Source: Archaeoglobi archaeon (lineage in GTDB: Archaea; Halobacteriota; Archaeoglobi; Archaeoglobales; Archaeoglobaceae). Taken from it: a stretch of DNA of 10,310 nt. The notes beneath the pieces were generated by a model that worked only from the letters and a program-made list of their open reading frames with translations, had not been told where the DNA came from and did no database searches. Both the position numbers and the translations under genes were made by a program. Shown here piece by piece: positions 1 through 6,826 of this stretch. The stretch covers positions 1 to 10,310 of the forward strand of contig JAPDIT010000062.1 in assembly GCA_029259455.1 (NCBI GenBank), in the 5' to 3' direction. Each line of letters begins with the position of its first letter. The stretch's first letter is position 1.

Positions 1-155
1 TTTCGCTGCTTGAGGAACACTCGCTCCTTTATATAGCTCTTTGATGAAGAAAAGTTTTCTCAGGATTTCTGAACAGATTTTTCTTCTTCGAATCTCTTCG
101 TTTAACTCTTCCAGGTTAGCCACCTAACTACCTCTTTTTCGGGTTTTCGTCCCAT
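1..155 (-). pseudogene. IS630-type transposase, N-terminal part, frameshifted, runs off the left edge
   Basis: Read on the minus strand from the ATG at 155-153, the frame begins MGRKPEKEVVRWLT. After one missing base (a CC run at 114-116) it continues as EELNEEIRRRK to a helix-turn-helix segment, FFIKELYKGASVPQAAK, at the window edge. The start and spacing match the transposase at 4967 (MGRKRVYEVVRHLP, then FIRHLYRGMSVEEAAD), so this is a diverged relative of that element. The helix-turn-helix would bind the element's ends; the DDE catalytic part lies outside the window. A GTG at 123-121, with AGAGG seven bases upstream, could serve as a start for the downstream frame alone. The family assignment rests on similarity to the second copy, whose DDE motifs are visible. 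Confidence 0.72.
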
Positions 156-197
156 GTGTTTGTTTTGTAGTATTGGTTAAAAATGTTTTGTCTGATA
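1..197 (-). mobile_element. IS630-family element, 5' end (partial)
   Basis: The sequence upstream of this transposase, read on the minus strand, resembles that upstream of the copy at 4967. Both have a CAAAAC tract followed by an ATTT run, then an ACTA(C)AAAACAAACA block just before ATGGG. The shared part begins near 190-200 here and near 4925-4931 in the other copy, which gives an approximate outer end. No clean terminal inverted repeat or TA duplication could be fixed by eye, so the boundary is good to about 10 bases. Confidence 0.5.
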
Positions 198-200
198 CTC

Positions 201-210
201 TAAATATTAT
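201..210 (+). promoter_or_regulatory. Candidate TATA box for the acyl-CoA dehydrogenase operon
   Basis: TAAATATTAT lies about 50 bases before the first start codon, just inside the presumed IS end. Transcription would begin near 230-235 and leave a short leader carrying the GGTGG motif. AT-rich intergenic sequence makes chance matches likely. Confidence 0.4.
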
Positions 211-257
211 CATAGTCATACCATAACGATTTTATTGTTTGTTTACGGTAGTGGTGG

Positions 258-1406
258 ATGATGAGAGCAACAATCAATCCACTTGCTGAACTTAAGAGCG
301 ATACCGCTGAGATGATTACCAAGAGCATCAGGGAGTGGGCTGAGAAGGAGGTCATGCCCTACCGCCACGAGATTGACGACAATTTTGAGATAGCAGAGAG
401 GGCGATGAAAAAGCTGTTTGTTGACATCGGCATGCAGAAGCTTTTGGTTCCAGAATCCGCCGGGGGAGCAGGAGTGAGCTTTGAAGAACTTCCGCCGATT
501 TTATACCACACCTTCTCGGAAATAGGGAAGGCTGATGCCGGAATAGGTTTTGTTCTTTCTGCCCTCATAGCCTCCTCCGCTTCAGCAATTGGCAGTGAGG
601 CTTTTGACTTTATGGTTGATAAGCTCTCTAGCGACTTCTGCAGAGTGTCCATTGTGCCACCACAGTTCGGAAATAACGATTTCAAAGGCTTCGAACTCGC
701 CAAAGCGGTTGAGAAGGGTGATAAAGTTAAGATTGAATTTTACGGCAGACCTCTCAACTCTGGCTTCGATGCCGATGTATTTGTCGTGTTCTGCAACTAT
801 GATGGAGTCTCTCTTGCAATTCTTGGCGGAGAGGAGGTGGAGAGGGGGGAAATCGCAAAGACTGCTGGGTTAAATGCGAGCAGAAACTGCGATGTAAAGA
901 TACGGGCTGAAGTTGAGAAGAGCAGAATAATAAAAGGTGATGCATGGAAAAGGCTGGACATCTACCTTAATCTCTGCCTGTCCTCGCTGTGCGTTGGTTC
1001 TGCAGTTGATTCATGCAGAATTGTTGGTGAGTGGGCTGAGAAGAGGTTCATAAGGGGGAAACCGCTTAAAGATAATACTGTTGATGCTGAGGTGCTAGGA
1101 GAAGTGGCGAAAGAGGCAGTTGAAGCAAACATGGCTGCTCAGTTTCTGGCCAAGACAATGCTTGAGGACAGGAGTGACGATGAGATACACACGCTATCCA
1201 CAATTACAGCCTTGAAATGCTCAAGAGCTGCCTTCAATGTCGCTGATAGGGCGATGGAACTCATGGCATCTCAGGGATATGCAAGGGAGGGGTTGCTGGA
1301 GAAGCAGTGGAGAGATGCTAAGAGCATCGCGGCATTGTTGAGGCAACAGCATTCTTTGCTTGAACTCTCTGAAAGATTTTTTGCCAGTAGGCTGTGGGAG
1401 GGGTGA
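258..1406 (+). CDS. Acyl-CoA dehydrogenase family protein, divergent subunit (first of a pair)
   Basis: 382 residues, near the usual 380-400 for acyl-CoA dehydrogenases (ACADs). The N-terminal helical domain (MITKSIREWAEKEVMPYR, then LVPESAGGAGVSFEEL around residue 63) and the C-terminal helical domain (GKPLKDNT, then MELMASQGYAREGLLEKQWRDAKS around 335-356) are recognisable. The middle beta domain is degenerate: the usual TEPxxGSD flavin/substrate loop is replaced by VPPQFGNNDF, and W-x-x-NG-x-K-x-x-I-T-N is absent. After RDAK the family normally has Y-E-G-T with the catalytic glutamate; here it reads LLRQQHS. The next gene, four bases downstream, is a fuller ACAD, so this is probably a non-catalytic or substrate-shaping partner in a hetero-oligomer, as known for some paired steroid-type ACADs (inference). 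The start may be 258 or the adjacent ATG at 261, which is better spaced from GGTGG at 252-256. Confidence 0.85.
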   Translation: MMRATINPLAELKSDTAEMITKSIREWAEKEVMPYRHEIDDNFEIAERAMKKLFVDIGMQKLLVPESAGGAGVSFEELPPILYHTFSEIGKADAGIGFVLSALIASSASAIGSEAFDFMVDKLSSDFCRVSIVPPQFGNNDFKGFELAKAVEKGDKVKIEFYGRPLNSGFDADVFVVFCNYDGVSLAILGGEEVERGEIAKTAGLNASRNCDVKIRAEVEKSRIIKGDAWKRLDIYLNLCLSSLCVGSAVDSCRIVGEWAEKRFIRGKPLKDNTVDAEVLGEVAKEAVEANMAAQFLAKTMLEDRSDDEIHTLSTITALKCSRAAFNVADRAMELMASQGYAREGLLEKQWRDAKSIAALLRQQHSLLELSERFFASRLWEG

Positions 1407-1410
1407 TATT

Positions 1411-2663
1411 TTGGAGTTCGCAAGAATTCGGGAGTTTGAGTCTCCTCTTGAGAGGTACCTTGCAGAGATGATAAGGGACTGGGGAGATAAGTATGTCCTG
1501 CCATACAGAAGAGAGTTTGACGAGGACTGGAAGGAGCATCGCTACGTAGAGCCGGCTCTTGAGAAGCTGATGGTTGATTACGGATTTCAGATCGCCATTT
1601 TTCCTGAGGAGTTTGGCGGGTGGGGACTCGGCAATTCAGACTACTTCGGCTCCATATGTGCGAGGTTAATGGAGGAAATTGGAAGATACGACACCGGCGT
1701 CGCTGTTTCGGTGGGTGTAACCTTCTGGCCGCTTTTCATGATAACTGTAAAGCCCCACGTTAACTATGATCTGTGTGCCGAATTCTCCAAGCTTTTTGCC
1801 AGGAAAAAGCTGACTATAGCCGCAAACGCCATGACAGAACCGCAGGGTGGTTCAGACATCGAGAATTTGGACGAGTTGAAGGGCAAGACCATCAGAACGA
1901 CTGCAGTTCTTGATGGGGATGAGTGGGTGATCAACGGGCACAAACTCTGGCCCACCAACACGGGTGGAGTGGCGGACCTGTTCGGTGTTGTCTGCACGAC
2001 AAAGCCCGGAGAAGCTGACGAGAAACATTTTACATACATCTACGTCCCAGCTACTACACCGGGAGTTAAGCAGGGAGAACCGTATCGCAAGGCAGGAATG
2101 GCGCTGACAAGAACTCAGACATATGGTTTGACAACGTCAGGGTGCCGAAGCATTACAGAGCGTGGGGTGAAAATCTTGATGCCAAATACTTCAGGGAAGT
2201 GATCGCCACGGGTTGTCTAGGGAGTGCAGCGATGGCTCTGGGTGCGATGGAGAACACATACGAAATTTTGTATAAGAAGTGCAGTGAGCTTAGATACCGG
2301 GGAAAGCCCTTAAAGGAGAACACCGCTGTTGCGGCTGTTCTTGCAGACATAGCTGCTGAGATTGAGGTGAGCAGGGCGGCGGTTTACACCTATGCCAGAA
2401 TGCTCGACCGACCGGATATGTATGGTGAGAGATATTCTGCCGAAATAGTTGCGAGAGGCAGGGCTTTGAAGCTGAAGGTTTGCGATGCCTGCTGTGATGT
2501 TGCAGGAAAAGCTGTGGATTTGCTCTCCCACTATGGGATAGACAGAAACTTCGACGTGGAGAAGCACTGGAGGGATGTCAAAATAATCCAGCTCTGGATG
2601 GGAGGAAGGCAGCTCTGCCAGATGGATGTTGCGAGGCATTTTTATGATTGCAAGCAACTTTGA
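1411..2663 (+). CDS. Acyl-CoA dehydrogenase, FAD-binding subunit (frameshifted)
   Basis: The repaired frame gives about 417 residues. TTG at 1411 is the likely start: GGAGGGGTGAT just upstream is a strong ribosome site and contains the previous stop codon, and the frame opens MEFARIREFESPLERYLAEM. The middle domain is canonical, with TEPQGGSD at about residues 142-149 and DGDEWVINGHKLWPTN at 168-183. The frame then breaks at about 2123-2130, where one missing base joins RTQTY to FDNVRVPKHYRAWGEN. The C-terminal domain has GKPLKENT and EKHWRDVKIIQLWMGGRQL. The YEGT position reads WMGG, so the usual catalytic glutamate is absent (about residue 397 is Met). With the preceding gene it probably forms one alpha/beta ACAD oxidising an acyl-CoA with FAD; the substrate is unknown. 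An open frame also extends upstream to an ATG at 1360, but that would overlap the previous gene. Confidence 0.85.
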
Positions 2664-2672
2664 GGTGGTATT

Positions 2673-3974
2673 ATGGGTGATATGAGTTTTGGGTTTTTCA
2701 GAATTCTTGCGGAATCTCCATTCTACAAAGACTTTCTCAGAAAGTCTGCAAATGAATTCTTTAATCCAGCCGTTGTGGAAAATGAGGTTAGAGAGATACT
2801 GGATAAGGACATAGAATTTACAGTAACGATTTTCAGCCTCATACCGAGGACAGCAAACACTCTTTTTGGGGCAATGAGAGGATTCAGTGCATATTCAAGC
2901 AAATTCACGAGCGATACTCTGGTAGGAATACTTAAGGGAGTTGCTGGCGACTTCGATGCAACATATGCTGCAGAAACACTGAACGAATTCTTTGATGAAA
3001 TGGAGAGGCTGAGAGAAGACCATCCAGTGCTATTCGCCGAGATTGCCGGTGAGAAAATAGGGGAGTTTATCGATACGCTGGACTTTGGTAAGCTGAGGAA
3101 GTTTGTTGAAGACACTGCTTACTGCTCGCAGGGCACGTTTGAGATAATAAATGAGAAAATTATTGGCAACCCTGTCAAGCTTGCAAATGTGATGGCTTTA
3201 ATGCCTGCAGTAGCCAACGCAGGCATTGCCATTGCAAATGACGCTTTACAGAGGGCTGACATATCATCTGAGGTTCTCGCGAGTGCAACCTTTAAAACGC
3301 TTGAAAGTCTGAATGTTAAAGAGCTGGCAAAGCTGGCTGAGAATCTGGCAAAATTTGTGAACAGGTTGCACGAGGGCAACTACATACTGGGAAGGGGAGA
3401 AAGAAAATTCAAGGAAGTTGCTGAGAACATAATCGAGAAGTTTCTGAACAGCGTAAATGTTGATGAGTTGAAGAAAGCAGTTTTAGCCGTTCTGGATAAT
3501 GCAAGGGATGTGAATGAAGCTTTCACCAATGCGCTCTGGCGGAATCCTCTTGCTCTAATGTCCCTGACCTCCCTAATTCCGGTTGCCGTTAACACCCTTT
3601 TCGAGATGCTAAGCAAAATCCTGTCAAAATTCGGGGAGCTGCCGGTTGAGCTGATGTCGCTGACTGTAACAAGCATTATCAAGGAAATAGATACTGAAAA
3701 GCTGGGAGATGTCATCACTGCTTTTGCAAGAACCTTCAATGAGGTTGCAAAGAGAAATCCCGAGATTATTTCAGGATTAATCAATGCAGCAATCGCTTCT
3801 GCGGACAGCAAAGAGGTTGAAAAGCTAATCAACAATCTAACGAAGTCTTTTGTTGAAGTTTTGCTCTCGAATCCCGAATTACTCACAGCAGCTGTAACAC
3901 CACTCGTCCAGTCCCTTGCTGGTGTTGTTAAGATTAACAAGGAGGTGGAGAATGAGTTTATCGAAAATTCATGA
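2673..3974 (+). CDS. All-helical protein of three ~120-residue tandem repeats, function unknown
   Basis: 433 residues, intact, starting ten bases after the ACAD stop with GAGGTGGT at 2662-2669 as ribosome site. I do not recognise the family. It contains an internal threefold repeat. Each unit opens with a hydrophobic helix: LIPRTANTLF at 56-65, LMPAVANAGI at 176-185 and LIPVAVNTLF at 301-310. Later in each unit a helix resembles NVKELAKLAENLAKFVN (213), and each ends like DFGKLRKFV (138), NVDELKKAV (262) or DSKEVEKLI (378). NP precedes the second and third units (166, 291), and a partial fourth begins at SNPELLTAAVTPLVQ (399). There is no signal peptide, cysteine motif or nucleotide-binding loop, and the helices look amphipathic rather than membrane-spanning. 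Co-transcription with ACAD and dehydratase genes suggests a scaffold or accessory role (inference). Its 3' end overlaps the next start by 23 bases. Confidence 0.8.
   Translation: MGDMSFGFFRILAESPFYKDFLRKSANEFFNPAVVENEVREILDKDIEFTVTIFSLIPRTANTLFGAMRGFSAYSSKFTSDTLVGILKGVAGDFDATYAAETLNEFFDEMERLREDHPVLFAEIAGEKIGEFIDTLDFGKLRKFVEDTAYCSQGTFEIINEKIIGNPVKLANVMALMPAVANAGIAIANDALQRADISSEVLASATFKTLESLNVKELAKLAENLAKFVNRLHEGNYILGRGERKFKEVAENIIEKFLNSVNVDELKKAVLAVLDNARDVNEAFTNALWRNPLALMSLTSLIPVAVNTLFEMLSKILSKFGELPVELMSLTVTSIIKEIDTEKLGDVITAFARTFNEVAKRNPEIISGLINAAIASADSKEVEKLINNLTKSFVEVLLSNPELLTAAVTPLVQSLAGVVKINKEVENEFIENS
3941..3947 (+). promoter_or_regulatory. Ribosome binding site GGAGGTG that decides the dehydratase start
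   Basis: GGAGGTG lies four bases before the ATG at 3952, inside the end of the repeat-protein gene. It is the best Shine-Dalgarno match in the operon and fixes the true start of the dehydratase gene upstream of its frameshift, rather than at the internal ATG at 3989. Confidence 0.75.
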
Positions 3975-4930
3975 AATAGCGTCAACCCTTGAAAAACGAA
4001 TACGTGAAAAAGTGGAGAGCAGAAGGAAATGCGGTTGTGGGGCATGCCTGCATAGCCATGCCGAAGGAGGTGGCTGAGGCTGGCAGAATTCTGCCATTCA
4101 GGCTGAGAGGAGCTGGAAACGCAGACACATCCACAGCAGACTCCTACCTTTCGAGATACAACTGCAGTTTATGCAGAAGCTGTCTCGAATTAATCCTTAA
4201 CGGTAGCTATGACTTTCTCGACGGTCTTGTTAGGGTGAGAGGGTGCGACCACTGGATGGGCACCTTTGATGAAATTCAGCACGCGAAAAATCCAGAGTTC
4301 ATGCATTACTTTAAAGTTCCCCACCTCGTTAACAAGGACACGCTTGAATTCTTCTCAAGCGAAATTAAAAGGTTGAAGGAGGCTTTCGAGAGCAGATACG
4401 GTGTTGAAATTACGGAAGACGAAATTGTGAGGTATGCAAAAGTCCAAGACGAAATAAACGAGAAAATGAGGGAGTTTTACAGGCTGAGGTTCAAGAAGCC
4501 GAGATTTTACGGAAGTGATGCTATAGCAGTTGCTGTGGCGAGAGAATCTTTACCATCTGAGGTGTTTCTTCAACTGCTTGAATCTGCAATGGCTGAGAAG
4601 GGGAAAGTGGAGTATCGAGCTAAGATTCTGCTAGCTGGTAGCCCTCTTGACGAGATTGAGCTAATAAGAAAGATAGAAGAGGTTGGTGCTCTGATCGTGG
4701 CCGAAACAACTTGTTTCGGAGGAGGAAGCTTCTGGAACACGGCTGAGTATGACGGAAGTGACATTTACAATTTTCTGGCAGCTAAGTACCTCAACAACCT
4801 GAAGATTTGCGCGAGAATGTTTGGAGAGTATGCTTTCAGGAAGAATTTCATTAAAAGCATGACCGAAGAGGCTGGGGTGGATGGTGTGATTTTACAGCAC
4901 AACAAGTTCTGCGATCTGTTTGGGTCTTGA
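3952..4930 (+). CDS. 2-hydroxyacyl-CoA dehydratase / benzoyl-CoA reductase-type subunit, frameshifted and 3'-truncated
   Basis: HgdB/BcrB-like fold family. The frame starts MSLSKIHEIASTLEKRIREK; removing one A from the AAA at 4027-4029 joins it to AVVGHACIAMPKEVAEAGRI, the usual N-terminal motif. Cysteines in the family's cluster-binding positions are visible: CSLCRSC (codons at 4163, 4172, 4181), GCDHWMGTFDE (4243) and KFCDLFG (4910). In characterised members three such cysteines bind a [4Fe-4S] cluster used for radical dehydration or ring reduction of acyl-CoA thioesters. The repaired protein is about 325 residues against the usual 370-430, and it stops right after KFCDLFG, where relatives continue with a GGES-type segment and a C-terminal helix region. 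That point coincides with the left end of the downstream IS630 element, so the 3' end was probably replaced by insertion. No partner subunit or ATPase activator is present in the window. The surviving product may be non-functional. Confidence 0.78.
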
Positions 4931-4934
4931 GCAA

Positions 4935-4948
4935 AACTATTTATACTA
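4935..4948 (+). promoter_or_regulatory. TATA box of the IS630 transposase
   Basis: The AACTATTTATACTA segment centres about 25 bases before the ATG at 4967. With archaeal spacing the transcript would start at or next to the start codon, so it would be leaderless; no Shine-Dalgarno motif is present there. Confidence 0.45.
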
Positions 4949-4966
4949 AAACAAACAACAAAATCC

Positions 4967-6025
4967 ATGGGCAGAAAGCGAGTTTATGAAGTTGTAAGAC
5001 ATTTACCAGCAGAAGAGCTCGATAAAAGGATCAAAAAGCTTGAAAAAAGACACAAGAGTTCTTCAGAGGCTTCACTTCATAAGACACCTTTACAGAGGGA
5101 TGAGTGTTGAGGAGGCAGCAGATTTAGTGGGAGTTAACCAAGGCAACGGGCTATGCATGGCTTAAAAGGTGGAACTCCAATGGTTACGAGGGCTAATTCC
5201 CGATTTTGGTGGGGGAAGACCTGCGAAGCTCACAAAAAACCAGAGAGATAAGCTAAAGGAAATGCTAAAGAAAAAGGATTCCTGGACGACTAAGGAGGTT
5301 CAGGATCTCATTAAAAAGGAGTTTGGTGCTGGCTATTCTTCATGGCAGGTTAGAAGAATCCTAAATCTTTTGGAATGAAATACGCCAAACCCTACCAGAA
5401 GGATTACAGAAGGCCTGAAAATGCCGAAGAGACTTTAAAACGCACGGCACTTCGTGATGGCGCGCCGTGCTACGCACGTGCGAAACTTGAGTAGGGCTAA
5501 AATCTACGATGACGTGATAGGATTCATCGATGAAATGGCAGTTGATGCTAACTCAAATACTGCAAGGCTGTGGAGCTCCGGCAAGCCTTTTAAGAGGGTT
5601 GCTACTTACGTCAAAGTTAAGGTTACGGGATTTTACTGCTTGAACGGAGAAAGCTTGGGAGAGTTTCCTGAGAGAAATAGGGCTGAGGACTTTATATCCT
5701 TTCTGGAAAAGGTGAGGAAAGCAAATCCTGAAAAGAGGATCGCAATCATTCTCGACAACTTCAGAACGCATCATGCCAAAAAGGTGAAGCTGAGAAGCTA
5801 GATATCGTTTTGGTCTATTTGCCACCCTATTCTCCGGATTTGAATCCAATTGAGAACGTCTGGAAGAGTGTAAAAAGAGTTGTTTCAGAGAAATCACCGC
5901 TTAATGTGGACGAGCTGAAAGAGGTGATTGCTAAGTCTTTCAAAAAGCTGACAGAATCAATATCCTTTGCAAAAAGCTGGATTGAGAAGTTTCTGGGTGA
6001 TAAGTTTAAGATGTTATGCACTTAA
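4967..6025 (+). pseudogene. IS630-family DDE transposase, multiply frameshifted
   Basis: The repaired product reads in order: MGRKRVYEVVRHLPAEELDK; a helix-turn-helix, HFIRHLYRGMSVEEAADLVG; a linker, NGYEGLIPDFGGGRPAKLT; a second winged-helix segment, SWTTKEVQDLIKKEF; and the DDE core. Core residues are GFIDEMAVD (first Asp codon 5529), IAIILDNFRTHH (second Asp 5754) and YLPPYSPDLNPIENVWK (Glu 5852), the classic IS630 signature. Frames are broken at about 5052-5058 (one extra base), 5141-5143 (one extra G), 5190-5194 (one missing C), 5372-5376 (one missing base), 5443-5482 (a 40-nt insertion) and 5787-5791 (one missing G). All catalytic residues survive and no nonsense substitution is seen. 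As written the element cannot transpose by itself. Confidence 0.88.
5443..5482. repeat. 40-nt GC-rich palindromic insertion inside the transposase
   Basis: About 70% G+C in an AT-rich gene. Removing exactly these 40 bases joins TTA AAA CG to A AAC TTG and restores LKRNLSRAKIYDD upstream of the first catalytic Asp. The dinucleotide CG borders both sides. It contains GGCGCGCC (5459-5466), the perfect palindrome CGCACGTGCG (5473-5482), and 7-bp arms GCACGGC/GCCGTGC at 5442-5448 and 5464-5470. Its origin is unknown: a mini-element or recombination scar is possible, as is a library or assembly artefact. Confidence 0.55.
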
Positions 6026-6077
6026 CCATATACAAACTGATGACAATTTGTAGCAAGCTTTATGCACAACACAACCC

Positions 6078-6305
6078 TCATTGAAAGATGAGGCTCTCAA
6101 CAGCCCGAGACAGGAGGCACTTCTCGGCGATGCCGTAAACTTCCATTATGTGCTCCCTTGAATATAGAATATCGTCGGGGTGAACTTCCCCATCTCTCAG
6201 CGATTTGACAATCCTCCAGACGAGGTCATCCCCATCCACGATTTCCTCGATTACGGCATTCTTCAGCAAATACATGTAAAACTGCCCGAAGTCATCAAAC
6301 CACAT
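6078..6305 (-). CDS. Hypothetical acidic small protein (75 aa)
   Basis: Minus-strand frame starting MWFDDFGQFYMYLLKNAVIE and continuing through VDGDDLVWRIVKSLRDGEV to REHIMEVYGIAEKCLLSRA. I do not recognise the family. It is acidic, predicted mostly helical, and has no membrane segment or metal motif. The start is weakly supported, with only GAGAG upstream. A short frame MNIRIRGS from the ATG at 6352-6350 runs almost into it, and a single missing or extra base near 6320-6326 could extend the N-terminus through AAERMW. It lies last in a minus-strand run of small genes headed by the RHH regulator, so it may be cargo of the same integrated element. Its 3' end is about 30 bases from the IS630 right end. 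Confidence 0.5.
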   Translation of the reverse strand: MWFDDFGQFYMYLLKNAVIEEIVDGDDLVWRIVKSLRDGEVHPDDILYSREHIMEVYGIAEKCLLSRAVESLIFQ

Positions 6306-6328
6306 TCTCTCAGCTGCCCCTAATCCTG

Positions 6329-6357
6329 ATGTTCATCCACTTACGGGGGATGAACAT
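6329..6357. repeat. Perfect 10-bp inverted repeat
   Basis: ATGTTCATCC at 6329-6338 and GGATGAACAT at 6348-6357 are exact reverse complements around a 9-base loop. It sits just upstream of the 75-aa minus-strand gene and includes the short upstream ATG. It could be an operator, an RNA hairpin or a recombination site. There is no T-run, so a terminator is less likely. Confidence 0.6.
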
Positions 6358-6368
6358 GCTATCAGCTC

Positions 6369-6506
6369 CTAATGTTTAAAGTCTAATGTCTGCAAAATTA
6401 AAAACACAGGTTGGCTCACTGAGATCCCGTTACCGACGAAAACAAAACTCTTGTAGCAAACTGTACTGCCACCATCTGGAATCCCTAATGGAGCTCCCAA
6501 AATCAC
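6369..6506 (-). CDS. Possible very small protein (45 aa), GTGA-coupled to the gene upstream
   Basis: A GTG at 6506-6504 overlaps the TGA of the preceding 97-residue gene as GTGA and opens a 45-codon frame, VILGAPLGIPDGGSTVCYKS, then FVFVGNGISVSQPVFLILQT. It could be a translationally coupled small gene or the C-terminal continuation of the 97-residue protein after an indel near 6503-6510, as is common in this window. It has no recognised family and is rich in small and hydrophobic residues. It is too short to be statistically secure. Confidence 0.3.
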   Translation of the reverse strand: MILGAPLGIPDGGSTVCYKSFVFVGNGISVSQPVFLILQTLDFKH

Positions 6507-6796
6507 CGAGTAGGCAGACCGAGTAACTCTTTTGCAACTTCTATTTTTTGGATGTTTGCGATAGACTGAAGATCCTCAATGAATCTCATTACCAATTCAT
6601 AGTGATATTCCGTAAATGAAATTATCAACTGAACCGTGCCGTCAAATTTCTCAATTACGGCGTTAAGGATGATTGGGATATTCCTTGGGGGTATATTATA
6701 ACGAATACCCGTGACAGAATTTTCATTAAGTATACCCTGGAGGCTCTCTCTAAAATTTTCAACTGCTGGACTCATTTCTACAATCAGACACCTCAC
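6503..6796 (-). CDS. Hypothetical protein (97 aa), second gene of the RHH operon
   Basis: Not recognised. The frame starts MRCLIVEMSPAVENFRESLQ, continues through a beta-rich middle (GTVQLIISFTEYHYELVMRF) and ends IQKIEVAKELLGLPTR. The predicted beta-alpha-beta pattern suggests a compact cytoplasmic domain, with no membrane segment. It follows the RHH gene by about 30 bases, so both probably share one transcript. The start is odd: GTG at 6796 lies 14 bases from the strong GGAGGTG (6817-6811), whereas an in-frame ATC at 6805-6803 lies only five bases away and would add ISK at the N-terminus. By position, next to a small DNA-binding antitoxin-like protein, a toxin or regulator partner is possible, but nothing in the sequence proves it. 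Confidence 0.55.
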   Translation of the reverse strand: MRCLIVEMSPAVENFRESLQGILNENSVTGIRYNIPPRNIPIILNAVIEKFDGTVQLIISFTEYHYELVMRFIEDLQSIANIQKIEVAKELLGLPTR

Positions 6797-6826
6797 TTTT
6801 GAGATTCTACCACCTCCTAATCAACC

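Larger units (their letters stand above)
4925..6046 (+). mobile_element. IS630-family insertion sequence (boundaries approximate)
   Basis: A single transposase gene with short AT-rich flanks, about 1.1 kb in all. The left end is placed where the dehydratase frame stops and similarity to the upstream region of the copy at 1-197 begins. The right end is placed just after the transposase stop (6025), where TTGTCATCAG...TATA read inward only weakly mirrors TTGAGCAAAAC...TATA on the left. This is a poor inverted repeat, and no clear TA target duplication was found. The dehydratase coding sequence does not resume on the right side, so a deletion accompanied or followed insertion. Confidence 0.6.

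Noticed and set aside
3380..4045. 221-codon minus-strand open frame
   Set aside because: It lies antisense to the repeat protein and the dehydratase start, which have clear ribosome sites and internal repeats. It is low in complexity (Ser-rich) and has no ribosome site, so it is a shadow.
6048..6459. TTGTAGCAA present at 6048-6056 and 6451-6459
   Set aside because: A nine-base direct repeat in AT-rich DNA is expected by chance and matches no clear IS end or target duplication.
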